Below are positions 17,780 through 30,295 of a stretch of DNA of 64,000 bases, one piece after another (within the stretch, counting starts at the first letter, position 1; each line of letters starts with the position of its first letter). The position numbers were made by a program, and so were the translations under genes. The stretch is from Poronia punctata (lineage: Eukaryota > Ascomycota > Sordariomycetes > Xylariales > Xylariaceae): the NCBI GenBank assembly GCA_022579005.1, contig MU401547.1, positions 1-64,000 of the forward strand. Reading direction: 5' to 3'. Under the pieces are notes generated by a model, which saw only the letters and a list, made by a program, of their open reading frames with translations, made no database searches and was not told the DNA's origin.

Positions 17780-20181
17780 AACGAGGGCCATCTCATCTCA
17801 TCTCCTTGGGCGCCCGGATAATCTGCAGACCCATTTCACACAGAGAAATAGGGAAACTTGAAGCTGAACCAATAGCAAACCGTTATAAAAAGGTACAAGA
17901 TGATCCCTCTTTCCCTGCCCAATTTGAGCATGCCTTATGTAATGGCATACACTAGATCTACATGGTGCTTTACTAAACCAACTACTAGGTAGGTATTCTC
18001 TTGTACGTGTAATTACCTGTGATGTTACTCGTCCTCAAAACGTTCAAGTAATACGACCGTCTGCTGTATTTGTGGGGATTGCAGATATCTGTAGCCCAAC
18101 TTCCAAGGAGATGGATGGTGTGTGCATGATCGTGTCTAAATGTAGCGTAGGCATACTGTGTATATGTAATTGTACATGTATGCACCCGCACGGTCCGTGC
18201 CATCTCACCCCCCTGAACCAGTCATACTGCCGTAGCGGTTATGCACCTCGGAGGATTGTATGTAATACCGTACCCTACAAGCTGGCCCGATCTGTGACCC
18301 ACATCTTCTTCGCTAGTGTTGCCAGACACTTGTTCGACGTATGTAGCTGTATGTATGTATATCATTGTCTATGTCATCGACCATCTGCTTAATAAAGCCA
18401 ATGGACGTGTTTTCGCCCACTCAGGGACTCGAAGTGCCTTTACCCGCCGCAACCTACCGTGATGCCTCCTCAATCCTTCCCTTGGCGCCATTGCAATTTT
18501 ATCCATTGTCCAATCCCGGCTCTAATTCTTCCCATTTGTTGGCCATCTGTAACATCAGCTTACAAGTAAAAAAAAAAAAGAGAATTGTTAAGGGGACACC
18601 CATAATCCTAATACACTGTGTGTATAGCAAGGAAGGCACCTGCTGCTTTAAGTCTTATTTTCTATCAACATTACAGAATGCGATTTCTGCTTTTATAATG
18701 CAGGTGAAAATTCCTAGGTACGCTGCGTACTACCTATTGTAAATGTAAAGCAGCGCGCGCCTATTCCATACCTACCTACCCTGTACCCCTCCTACACGAA
18801 CACTACTACAAAACCGTGCCTGCCCCCAAAGCTTGACCACGCAAACCCGCTAATCATGAACTCCTGCCTACGTCATCCCACCCAAGACACCATCCGATTC
18901 GGTGTACTGTACAACGAGATCGGGCAAGAGTGTTCACTAATTTTGAACGACACCCCGGGCGAAGGCACATATGCTTTTTGCAGACGCAAGACCCGTGCAT
19001 CCGCAAAAACAAGGGAGTTGTCTGTCTGCTGCGTTAGTTTGACAGAAAAAGGGGAAATATTACGTGTATGTAAACACGTGATTTTTCCTACCTACCTACC
19101 TACCTACCTAGGTACCTATTGTAGTTAACCCCCCCCCCCCCCCCCGCGCGCATCAACGTAAAAGCTATCGATTCGGGTGGGACTCGATCACCCCAAACTG
19201 AGTGTAGGTAGCACACTCTATCAAGGGGGTTAGGTTCGATTCCTGACAGCGCTATTGGTATTCGCTTGGTAGCTCATTTCCCAAGATCTGTAATCGCTTA
19301 GCGTACCTTACCTACATGATTTGCACCACACCCCTGACCCCGACATTTCGGTAGGTAGGTACCGTACCGTACGGAGGCTTGCTTCAAAAGTACACGGCAG
19401 ATTTTCAACTCAATAGATTTACCTATTTCACTACCTACCTTACCTATCACGGGCCACCATTCCTAATTTGCACCAATTCCCTATAAAAAAGGGGAATGCA
19501 TTCTGTAGACCGTATCCATGTGACTTTTACAACAAAAACCTACGGTTAGTTATTCTTGGTACGTACTTTACTAATGCACCTACTACTACTAGGTAGGTAA
19601 CCTTTCTTGCTCTACCCAAGGTACAGCACTTAATTATTGATTGAATTATTACATCGCGCGCATATTTTTCTTTTTCTTTTTCTTTTTCTTCTTACATTGT
19701 TTTCAGCTAAAAAGCTATCGTAGAGCTAATCGCAGACCTTGCGGCCATGTCGTCACCTTTTTCTAAACCTGCACTAACTGACTTGTTGGTTTGATACAAA
19801 CTTTAGAATAGGTAATTATTCGTTAGTTACCTACCTACGTATCAAGGCGCCATTTGCTGTCACAGGCGGGCAAACCACGCTAGCAGTCCCGCTCATGGAA
19901 AGGGGCCTGTAGGTAAAGTAATGGAGGTAGGTACTCATTGCCTCCTTCAAGTCGGTCGTATGACTTCCTAGACATGGCGTGGGATCCTTTGAATCCAGGC
20001 TTGTATTCATCCCAAGCTGTCTCCCAAAGCCCTCTCTTCACCGCTAAATACTTCCGTTGCCGAATGCCGGATAAATTTTGGTTTCAGGGTGGTAAAGTAA
20101 AATCCTAACAAACGTTCATCGATCGTTATTTCATATCCTCAAATTTCGGAATAGTTTGATACCCGTATGGTGTAGGAGTTG
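17780..20181. other. Long spacer inside the NRPS locus
   Basis: 2.4 kb without a supported gene. It holds a 90-codon frame at 18856-19128 of no recognisable family, a TACC repeat (about 19089-19114), a C-run (about 19129-19145), CTTTTT repeats (about 19668-19690) and a B-box-like tRNA T-arm sequence at about 19233-19243 that does not fold into a tRNA. No adenylation-core relics were recognised directly upstream of 20182. Confidence 0.5.
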
Positions 20182-23100
20182 ATGGGTAGTTACCTATGTA
20201 AGTGGCAAGGTTCATTCTACGACATAACGCAAAGCTAACGACGGCCAGAATTTCAACTCGTACTCTCACTGTCAGCAAAGCTAAGAGAGAGACATTGTGT
20301 AGAGCTGGGCAATGTTGAGAATATGTTAGGCAGTAACAATTCTGTCAAGGATGCCGCCGTTGTGGTTCAACGCTCAGACTCCCAGGGGGCCCAGGGGGCA
20401 CAGGGAAGAGCGAAAGCGAAAGCGAAAGCCGCTAAACGTATACTGGCCGAGCTAAGCGACAAATTGCCCGCCTATATGCTCCCCAGTGCCATCGTAGTAT
20501 TGGACCAGATGCCACTCAACAGACATGGCAAGATTGATCGTCGTATGCTCTGCGATGAGAGAGTCGATAGACAGATGGCAGACAGGGAGTCGAAGACGCA
20601 GCCGTCAACACAAGCACAACTGGTTTTGCAACGGATATGGAGCCAGGTACTCGAACTCGACGTTGCCGCTATTGGGCTGGAGGACAATTTCTTCGAGCTC
20701 GGCGGTGACTCACTCAGTGCGATGCAAATCGTGTGTAACGTCCGCAAGATGGGATTCGACCTGGCGGTGGAGGATATTTTCCGCAACCCATTGCTACAGC
20801 ATCTAGCCAGCTGCTGTAAAGCAAAGTCACTCGACTGCGAGTTGGAAAACATCCAGCCCTTTTCACTCTTGGGCAGTGACGTTCACGTTCCGTCCTTGCT
20901 CGAGGACGTGTCGGCGCAATGCAGCTCGAATCCTAGCGCCATACAAGACGTCTACCCCTGCACAATGCTTCAGGAAGGCCTTTTGTCGCTGACATCAAGA
21001 CGGCCCGAGAATTATATCTTACAGTACACCTTGGAATTATCTGCCGACATCTGCCTCCCCAATCTCCAAAAGGCATGGGAAGCAACAATCCAAACGACGG
21101 ACATTTTACGGACAAGGGTCGTGCATCACGCTAGTTACGGCTTGTTGCAGGTGGTCTTGGACGAAGCAATCGAATGGGTTGACGCATCCAGCTTGACCGA
21201 GTATCTCCGCCTGGACAGGACACGACCGATGGAAATCGGCCAGCCACTGACCCGGTTTGCTCTAGTCAAGGATGACTGCGGGGTTCCGAGGTGGTTTGTG
21301 TGGACAATCCATCATGCGCTGTATGATGGCTGGTCACTCCCCCTGATCTTGAAAACGGTCGAGCAAGCATATCGTGGCGAGGAACTTCAGCCTCGGCAAC
21401 AGTTCAAAGCTTTCATCAAATATGCCAGAGAACGAGACGACGAAGAGGTGATGGAATATTGGCGACGTTCCTTGAGAGGCTGCGGCTGTGAAAGCTCAAT
21501 GTTTCCGGCTCCGACTCTCGGTACCGACATGGCGCAGCCACTGGCGGACAGTGTCATGGAGCGGCGGATACCACGATCGCGGAAATGGACGTCACAGCGT
21601 CTCGGAGTCACGACGTCCAACATGATCCGAGCCGCATGGGCATTGGTAACTAGCAGCATGACCAACTCGAACGATGTCGTGTTCGGCTGCGTTGTCTCGG
21701 GCAGGACTGCGCCTGTTGACCGCATCGATGACATAATCGCACCGACAATCGCAACGGTCCCGATTCGTATCAAGTTGCCTGATGACCAGACCGTTTGGGA
21801 ATATCTGAAAGAGACGCAGAGGCAATCGATGGAAATGATGCCTTTCGAGCAGGCCGGATTGCAGCGTATCGCTCGGATAAATTCTGATGGGCGCCGGGCC
21901 TGCATGTTCAATACGCTGCTCGTGGTCCAGCCGGAGAAAAGGGAAGAGGGCTCGGACCAGCGGCACTCGGTCGGGAGGTGGAAAGACTCCCAAAAGGAGT
22001 TTGCGGGCGCGTATGCTTTGGAGATGGAGGTGCAGATCGAAGCACACAGTATTGCCGTGTCGACCTACTTTGATAGCAAGTTGCTCGAGCCGTGGATCGT
22101 GTCAAAGCTTATGGACCGGCTCGGGGCCGTGCTGCACCAACTTGAAGACGCGAAGCCCCATCATTTGTTGGCAGAAGTCAGCTTGGTCACGCCAGATGAT
22201 CTGACTGAGATATGGTCACGAAACGGCGCTGTGCCAACTCTGGTGGAGCGTTGTGTTGATGAACTAGTCGAGGAGCGGACGCGGAGTCAGCCCGGGGCGA
22301 TAGCCGTCTGCGCTTGGGACGGGCAGCTGACATACAGCGAACTAGATCGGCTCGCAGCCAGGTTAGCCACTCATCTCGGCAGCTTGGAGGGTATTGGCAT
22401 GTTAATACCGTTATGTTTTGAGAAGTCGATGTGGACAACGGTGGCAATACTTGGTGTCCTCAAACTGGGCAAGGCTTTTGTTTTGTTGGACCCGTCCCTC
22501 CCGGAACAACGGCTCGAAGCAACATGCAAACAAATCCAGGCGAGCATTCTCCTCTCGTCAAGCTCTTGCAAGGCACTTGGCTCGAAACTGGCACCACAAG
22601 TCGTTGCTGTCGGTCCTGCATTCTTCAAAGATGAATGCAGCCATGTTGAAGGCAAAACATTGACCGCAAACGTCAGAAGCCCGCAGGACATTCTCTACGT
22701 GACTTTTACGTCTGGTACGACGGGCGTGCCAAAAGGGGTGGTTATTAGCCACCAAAATGTCGCCTCGGCCATTCGTTACCAGACAGAAAAGTTTGGCTTC
22801 ACGCCGAAATCAAGAGTATATGACTTCTCGTCGTATAGCTTCGATGCATCCATCAACACCACTTTCGTAACACTTGCTGCCGGCGGCTGCATATGTGTCC
22901 CAAGTGAATCGGATCGGAAGGAGAATTTGAGACAGAGTATTGTCTCCTTGAAGGCCAACGTGATTGATCTCACACCTTCTGTTGCCCAGCTGCTCCTCCC
23001 GGTGGATGTTCCCGACGTGCAGACGGTAATCTTGTCTGGTGAAGCCGTGCCAGTCGAAGCTATTAGACCTTGGTGGAACAAGGTTCGAGTTATCAATGTC

Positions 23101-25587
23101 TATGGTCCGTCCGAATGTACCGCAACCAGTACAATGAATACAAATCCATCATGTCTAGAAGAGGCCACTCGGATAGGGTCCGGTATCGGGCAGATAACTT
23201 GGATTGTAGATCCTGGCAATTACAACCTCTTAACTCCGATCGGATGCGTGGGCGAGCTGCTGCTTGAGGGACCGCTCGTGGGCTTGGGCTATTTGGGCGA
23301 CCCGGAAAGGACCGCTACGGCATTTATCGAGGACCCATCTTGGTTGCTCCAAGGTGTACCAGGTGGTGCTCCAGGTCGCCGTGGGCGACTTTATCGGACA
23401 GGCGACCTTGTTCGGTACAACGAAGACGGCAGCCTCAGCTTCGTTGGGAGGAAAGACACACAGGTGAAGATCCGAGGACAACGAGTAGAGCTTGGCGAAG
23501 TTGAGCACCGCCTGAGAGAATACTTTCCAGAAGCGACAGGTGTTGTTGCCGAACTTATCCATCTGGACAGCAAGCGTGCCGGTCTCACACTGGCAGCATT
23601 TGTTCAGAAAGACAGCAAGGGCGACAGTACTGCACATGGCAACCCGGACATTTTGCTAGCCACAGAGTTCTCCCCCCCTTGCTCAGTCCGAGATAGGATG
23701 GCCCTTTCCCTGCCGACTTACATGATCCCAACTGTTTTCTTTACTATGAGAACACTGCCTTTGACAGTTGCCGGTAAGATAGACCGCAAGCGATTACGTG
23801 AAATCGGCGCGGCACTCGGCGCTAAAGAGGGTCGGGATACGGGAACAACAACAAGCAATGGGACTAGTGTCGATACCATGCAGATGCTCGCTGGCGACAG
23901 CACACCTATTTTGGAGACTGAACAGCCAGCCTATGCACTGGCCAAATGGGTTTTCTCGATCAACCAGGATTCAGGTCGAAAAGACGAGCGGCCCAACCCA
24001 GAAGGCTTCCCCGATGCCCTTTTGCATTCATGCGGCCTTGACTCGGTCAACATGATGTCATTCGTCTACTTTATCCAACAGCAGTTCCAAGTCAAGGTGG
24101 GAATCCCACTATTGATGGATAGGGCCACGAGCATACGGAGTCTGGCTAGAGCTATATCCGATTTACAGGCTGCCGCTACGTCAGTCAAACAGGTTGAAGC
24201 GCCATGCGGACCTATGACAGCCCCGGTTGACCTCATGGCCGAAATAGATGGCCATTACTCCAGGATCGCGGCTGAGCAACAAGCACAGACTATCCAGGCA
24301 AAGCCGTCCTACAGCGTGCGCGAAACTGATGATGATGAGCGAGAGCACAACTCGGACAAGCCGGTGTCCGTCTTTCTTACGGGCGGCAACGGTTTCCTCG
24401 GCACACAAATCTTACGCCAGCTCATTGAGGACAGTCGTGTGGCTAGAGTCGTTGCCCTCGTGCGCGGCAAGACGGACGATGAAGCCAGTAGACGCACCAT
24501 CGATGCTGCAACGAGAGCTCTTTGGTGGACAGGGTCACACCAGTCGAAGCTTTGCGTCTGGGCAGGCGACCTCGGAATGCCGCAGCTTGGACTCGATTCA
24601 TCTCGTTGGACAGCACTTGCCGAGGGTGCAGAGGTTGATGTGGTGATTCATTGCGGCGCAACAGTGCACTGGGGGATGAGCTACCAGGCCTTGGAAGCCG
24701 TCAATGTCGGTTCCACGATGGAGCTGCTCCGTCTCGCCATTGCCGTGCCCCGTATGAATTTTGTCTACGTAACCGGCGGGCGAGAATCCACAGGTGATCA
24801 GGAGGAGGAGCGGGAGCAGGACGTGGTAGAGGAGTTGTCTACCTCAGATGCACTGGGCTACAGCCAAACAAAATTTGTGGCCGAGGCTGTGGTCAAAAGG
24901 GCGGCTCTATGTAGATCTAGCTCGTCGGTACACACTCGGCGCATCTCGGTCGTAAGTCCGGGGTGCGTGATCGGGACGCCGACGGAAGGCGTTGCGAATG
25001 CTGATGACTACATATGGCGGCTAGTGGCAGCTAGCATCAGCATTGGCATGTACAACGCCGATGAGGCCGATACATGGATTCCCTTGACGGATGCCGCAAC
25101 CACGGCGCGGGTCATCATTCGCAATGCGCTGTCGCCAAGTTCACAACAACCAATCGTGACGCAGGCCGCCGACGGGATGCCTTGGAGCCGTTTCTGGACC
25201 ATCCTGGCGGCCATGGGCTACAGACTCAAACCTGCCACCAGAAAAGAGTGGACTGCTGCTGTGCGTCAGGCTATCAACTCAACCAAGGAGGAGCACCCGC
25301 TGTGGCCGCTACAGTACATGCTGGAGGTCGAATATACGCCACGGAAAGAAGAGGACGGGACCGATGCATGTAGGGAGGAGAGACTCGAGAGAGATACACA
25401 TGAGGGGCTGGAACTGGCCGTGAAAAAGAGCGTGGAATTCCTTGGCAGAGAGGGATATCTGCCTTTGCCTGTACTTTTACCTGCCTCTGCTAAGCGTGTA
25501 CCGCAGGTCCTGGAGGGAAATCGCAGCCGAGGGGGAGCATTCTTGAGGTCCACTTCCAGACTTCAACATTGGGAAGCTGTTGGCTAG
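20182..25587 (+). CDS. NRPS: A-subdomain (A8-A10)-T-C-A-T-R
   Basis: Exon 1 20182-20197 and exon 2 20276-25587, 1775 residues. The 78-nt intron (GTAAGT, GCTAAC branch, GTCAG end) extends the frame to begin MGSYLSKLRERHCVELGNVE. This places an A8-like motif at the very N-terminus; the next in-frame ATG is 20323. Domains: A10 (LPAYMLP; LNRHGKIDRR with Lys91), T1 (FFELGGDSLS, Ser151), C (HHALYDG, 351-357, intact), A2 (FTSGTTGVPKG from 816; pocket read as D-A-N-D-I-S-V-A-T), T2 (CGLDSVNMM, Ser1262) and an NAD(P)H thioester reductase (TGGNGFLG from 1374; catalytic YSQTK, Tyr1534). Reductive release would give an aldehyde, alcohol or cyclised imine. The order resembles PerA minus its methylation domain. 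The core of the first adenylation domain is absent here and present at 9115-11376. Confidence 0.9.
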
Positions 25588-26958
25588 CCTGCTAACGAAA
25601 GTGTCGAGGATATTTATTAGCATCGCATTTAAATGGAGGACCGAATTCATCAGCACATCCCCAAAGTGAACCGTAGCTAAACTCTCGATGATGACCGCTT
25701 TGTATCGATTCGTCCATAAATGCGCATCCTGCAATAGTCCGACAAAGAAGGACTAACTAGGTGTCTAACCTAAGTTGGTCTCAAAGTGACGTCATCAAAT
25801 ACATAAGGTAGGTACTTATTAGCATTACGCCGTTTATTCTTGGCAATGACTAGTACTGTGATAAGGATAGCAGCTAATAGGTACCTGCAAAGGTCTCGAA
25901 GATGGCAAAAGACTAAATTTTTACTAAGAAAAATAGGCAAAACGGCCATTGACTGAGGAGTATTGTCGGTCTGCCAGTTATTGTATTTTGCGAGCATCTT
26001 TTGCATGGAAGTTGGTCTATACCTATTACCGAGAGGGGCAATAGGTGGCTTGTATAACACCGGCGTATCTGCCCAATTGGAAGGTGAGATAGCCCTAGAT
26101 AACGCTAAACGACTCGTGGCAGGCCAATCAACCTGGTAATCTTACCTGGTCCTTAACGTCCTACCTTTTCATCCCACTATTACAAGGCACATGCAGAATT
26201 CCTTCTCGAAAACCCAACTGGTCGGGTGCTAAGGAAGACCTAAAGAACACGCTAGACACTAGGTGAGCGTCCAATAAAAGTATCCAATGCGGCCAGATGG
26301 TTTGATTTATTCAGGTAGTCGAGAAATAATTATCCATCACCACATGCATAATTTCGGCATTTCGGGGTTGATGGTAGTATATTCGTGGCAACCAAGGGAA
26401 GAGTTTGACCCTTGAGCCGGGGCGACTGGAGGCCCCAAGATGCCCCGGAGGATCTTCCGTTCGACTCGGTAATTATTTGCTCGAGGTACACACTGCAAAG
26501 AGCTGTCTGCCCACATGGTCTTGACTAGGGGCAGGCTAGTACGGCACTCTAACCCGATCTCATAAAGAACCAACGGCCATCTTTCTTATTATAACTCGTT
26601 TTATTACTAGGAATCCGAGACCCTTGAAGAAGACGCTCTCTCTTTTTCTTCACCCTCCACTCTCCTCACGATTCTCAGCTCTCGCAACTTTCCTTAATTC
26701 TTGGTCATTATTTTCCAACCCATTCATTCATTCTCTTTCTTGGAAACTACACGACCCTATGCATTGAATCGTACGAGATCTGCCTTTTGAAGCCCTTTTA
26801 TTCTTGCTACCGCTGACAGCCGGCGCTTCGTCCCGCGCGTTGCTGAACTGGTCGTAGAACTCGCGACCGTTACAGCGAGATAAAGGGAAGCAAAAGCGCT
26901 TAGTGGCTAGAAGAGCAAGAGAAAGAGAAAACAGGAGAATACGGAAAGGAGATTCAAA
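25588..26958. other. Spacer between NRPS and permease
   Basis: No gene recognised. The last ~350 bases form a pyrimidine-rich then GA-rich leader before the permease ATG, typical of a long fungal 5' UTR. Confidence 0.5.
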
Positions 26959-28755
26959 ATGGGAATTAAAGGAGGCGAGAAACCGAAGATGGTGTCAGGC
27001 GAACCCCACGATGGCATCGAGACGGACACGGCCTCGGCCGACCAGCTTCTGACGTCGCTTGGTTACACGCCCGAACTATCGCGAAATCGGTCTACTTTCC
27101 AGGTCGCCTTCATGTCTTTCGTCCTCGCCTCGGTTCCCTACGGTCTTGCTACTACGCTGTACTATCCCTTGGTCTGCGGCGGTCCGGTAGACATCATTTG
27201 GGGCTGGGTAGGAGTGTCGCTCATCATCATTTGTGTCGCCTCGTCGCTCGGAGAGATCACCAGTGTTTATCCGACCGCCGGTGGTGTCTATTATCAGGCT
27301 TGGATGCTTGCGCCCATGACGTACCGGCGGATTGCAGCCTGGATTTGTGGTTGGCTCTACGTCGTCGGCAACATTACCATTACGCTCTCCGTCAACTTTG
27401 CTACTGCCTTGTTCTTGGTTGGCTGCATCAACATTTTTGAAAAGTCCGAGGGGGTTGGCGTTCTGGAAGGGTCGCCTTATCAGGTCTTCTTGATCTTCCT
27501 CGGTATTACTTTGCTCTGCAATTTGGTTTGCTCCCTCTGCAACAAATGGCTGCCCATCCTAGACGTACGTGTTATGTTTACATCTTTGTTTACATCTTCC
27601 TCGGTTCCCTCATTCTCTACTCATGGGTTGCCAAGTCCCCGGATACTGACCCGACTTCATCTGTAGACTTTTGCCATCTTCTGGACCTTTGCGGGTGTAA
27701 TAGCTATCCTCATCACAGTACTAGTCATTGCCAAGAATGGACGGCGTGACGCCAAGTATGTATTTGGTCACTTTGAGACCAACTCGGGTTGGACACCTGG
27801 TTGGTCCTTCTTTGTCGGACTATTGCATGCCGCTTATGCAACCTCTTCGACCGGCATGATCATCTCGTAAGCTTGACTTTATACCCCGCTGCTCTAAAAT
27901 GTACCACGTGCTTGAGGCTGATACGACATGTACCCCTAGCATGTGTGAAGAAGTGCGAGCACCTGCCACCCAGGTGCCCAAGGCTATGGTGTTGACCATC
28001 TTGTTCAACCTTGCCGCCGGTCTCCTCACTCTGATTCCCTTGGTCTTCGTCCTTCCCGACATCCAGGAGCTTATTCTGCAGGCCCAGCCCGTCCCGGCCA
28101 TTGTCAAGAGCGCAGTTGGCAACCCCGGTGGTGCTTTTGGTCTCATGATTCCTATCCTCGTCTTGGGCATCATCTGCGGTATTGGTTGCACCACGGCCAC
28201 GTCGCGTTCCATCTATGCCTTCTCTCGTGATGGTGCCATTCCCGGCTCCAAGTGGTGGAAGGTCGTGTCTCCTAAGCTCGATGTACCTTTCAATGCTATG
28301 ATGTTGAGCATGGTGGTTCAGGTCGCCCTGGGCCTCATCTACTTTGGTTCATCTGCCGCTTTCAACGCATTCTCCGGAGTGGGAGTCATCGCCCTCACTG
28401 CCGCTTATTCCGTTCCGATTGTGGTGAGCTTGATAGAAGGCCGAAAGACGGTAGCTACCGGTTCTTTCTTTCTCGGTCGTTTTGGTTGGTTTGCCAACAT
28501 TGTTGCTGTCTGTAAGTCATCCCCCCTTTTCTTCCTTTTCGACTCGACTCGACTCATGTTAACGTTTATCTAGCTTGGACTGCGCTCGTAATCCCTCTTT
28601 TCTCCATGCCCACTACAGTTCCAGTTACCGACCCGAGTCTGGCAAACTTTGCTCCCGTAGTCTTTGTCGGTTTCACGGCCATCTCTGCGTTTTGGTACAT
28701 CACATGGGGTCGCAAAAACTACAAGGGACCCCCGGTCCAGACCATAGGTCAATAA
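26959..28755 (+). CDS. APC-superfamily amino acid/choline/GABA-type permease
   Basis: Four exons: 26959-27564, 27667-27866, 27940-28511 and 28574-28755; 519 residues. Donors are GTACGT, GTAAGC and GTAAGT; acceptors TGTAG, CCTAG and TCTAG; all junctions keep frame. About twelve hydrophobic helices are visible. Family features include the early SVPYGLATTLYYPLVCGGP segment, SSLGEITSVYPTAGGVYYQA and, after splicing, HFETNSGWTPGW with SMCEEVRAPATQVPKAMV, the conserved loop of the fungal ACT (amino acid/choline) transporters. It acts as a plasma-membrane proton-coupled importer; the substrate cannot be assigned. It lies 1.4 kb downstream of the NRPS on the same strand and could supply a precursor, but it may be an independent gene. 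Confidence 0.88.
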
Positions 28756-29007
28756 CGGCCTCTCCCACAGTGTTTTATTTCTTTTAGTTCGATGATACCC
28801 CAGGCGATAGTGAAAGACAACGACGATCTCGATCATCGACGGGTTTAAGATATAGCCTTAGTCTCACTATATAGAAAGACATCTATGGAATATTTCTCGG
28901 GCTTCAACAAAACCGGTGTTTTCAATCCCTATGTGAACAACTCGCTAACTCCTACAGTCCGACGCTCAAACTATTTTATCACAGAGTCTAGGTTAGTCAG
29001 TGTCTGT

Positions 29008-30243
29008 TTAAGAGCACTGGGAGTAATATTCGTTCAGTTCCTCGCAGGTTCCGCTCTGTACATAATCAGTCAGCAATGCCTTTCCACCACATCAGTATTT
29101 GGAAGGATCAAAATTCAACTTACAGCACATGAAGTGCAGCCAGTGAAATCCTTGCCACCGCACTGCTCGTACATATTGGCCTTGCAGCCCCCGGTTGGGG
29201 TAGCACCACCGCCTCCAGTCGTGGTAGGAGTAGGGGTAGCTTCGCTATCACCGCTACCACCGGCAGCAGAAGAAGTCGGGCTAGTGCCAACAGCACAAGT
29301 CGACTCGCAAGCACCGCAGTCACTCCCGGCCGACTTAGTCGTACCACCAGAATACACTATTTTCGACTTTTGTCAGCTTCCATCGCCCCATCAAAACGAA
29401 CAGATGAAAGAAAAGAAAAAAAACATACCAGTAGGACCAGGAGCCTCATAAGTCTCCAAAGCAGCATGGATATTAACCAAAATACCCGGATCACTCGCCG
29501 AATAAGCACCGGGGAACTTGACACCCTCCGGCGTAGCCGACCCGGACCCATCAACAGTCAACTGATAACACGTCATATAAAACTGCGCACCGCCCGAACT
29601 CCCCGCGACATGCAAAGCCGCGACCTCGGCCCTCAACAAATAATCGCCCGGCGCAATATCCTCGGGAACCTTGACATCCATCCTTCCACAGCAATTATTC
29701 ATATCCTTCGTCCCCCAATAATCGTCGTCGCCCGCCCCACCACTCCCACTAGGCGCCCAGGTGTCGGCGAAGACCTTGAACCACGAGGCGGATGTCGGGT
29801 CCGCGCTCGCGGCGTCGGATACGGCAGCCATGTATACCTGGACGGGTCCGTGATGGTCGCCGCCGATGGCTTCGGAACTGCAGGACCGGTCGCCGGGTTG
29901 TTGGTGCATCTCTACGGTCACGGTCGATCCGGCTTGTACGGCGCATTTTCCGGATGCGGGGGATGTCCCGGCGTTGCAGACGAAGTCGGAGGAGGTCACG
30001 TCTGTTACGGGACTGTTGGATGGGACTACGCGGGCGCAGGTTGAGCCGTGCAGGGGGTTGTGTTAGGTTTTTTTTTTTTCTGTTTTTCTTTTTTTTTTTC
30101 TTTTCATATTCGGGGGGGGGGGGGGGGGGGGGGGGGGGTTTGGGGGTGGGATAAAGGGTGGGAAGTTGTAAATAAAAACAAAAAAAAACACGGAGAGGAT
30201 NNNNNNNNNNGCCCCCCCCCCCCCCCCCCCGCCCCCCCCCCCG

Positions 30244-30295
<52 letters not shown>

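Noticed and set aside
19160..19254. tRNA-like segment with a perfect B-box (GGTTCGATTCC)
   Set aside because: The T arm folds, but no matching acceptor stem, D arm or anticodon arm could be built; at most a relic.
9115..25587. One continuous NRPS gene with a giant intron from 11376 to 20276
   Set aside because: Fungal introns here are under 150 nt, three genes lie inside, and the two ends overlap in homologous sequence rather than abutting.
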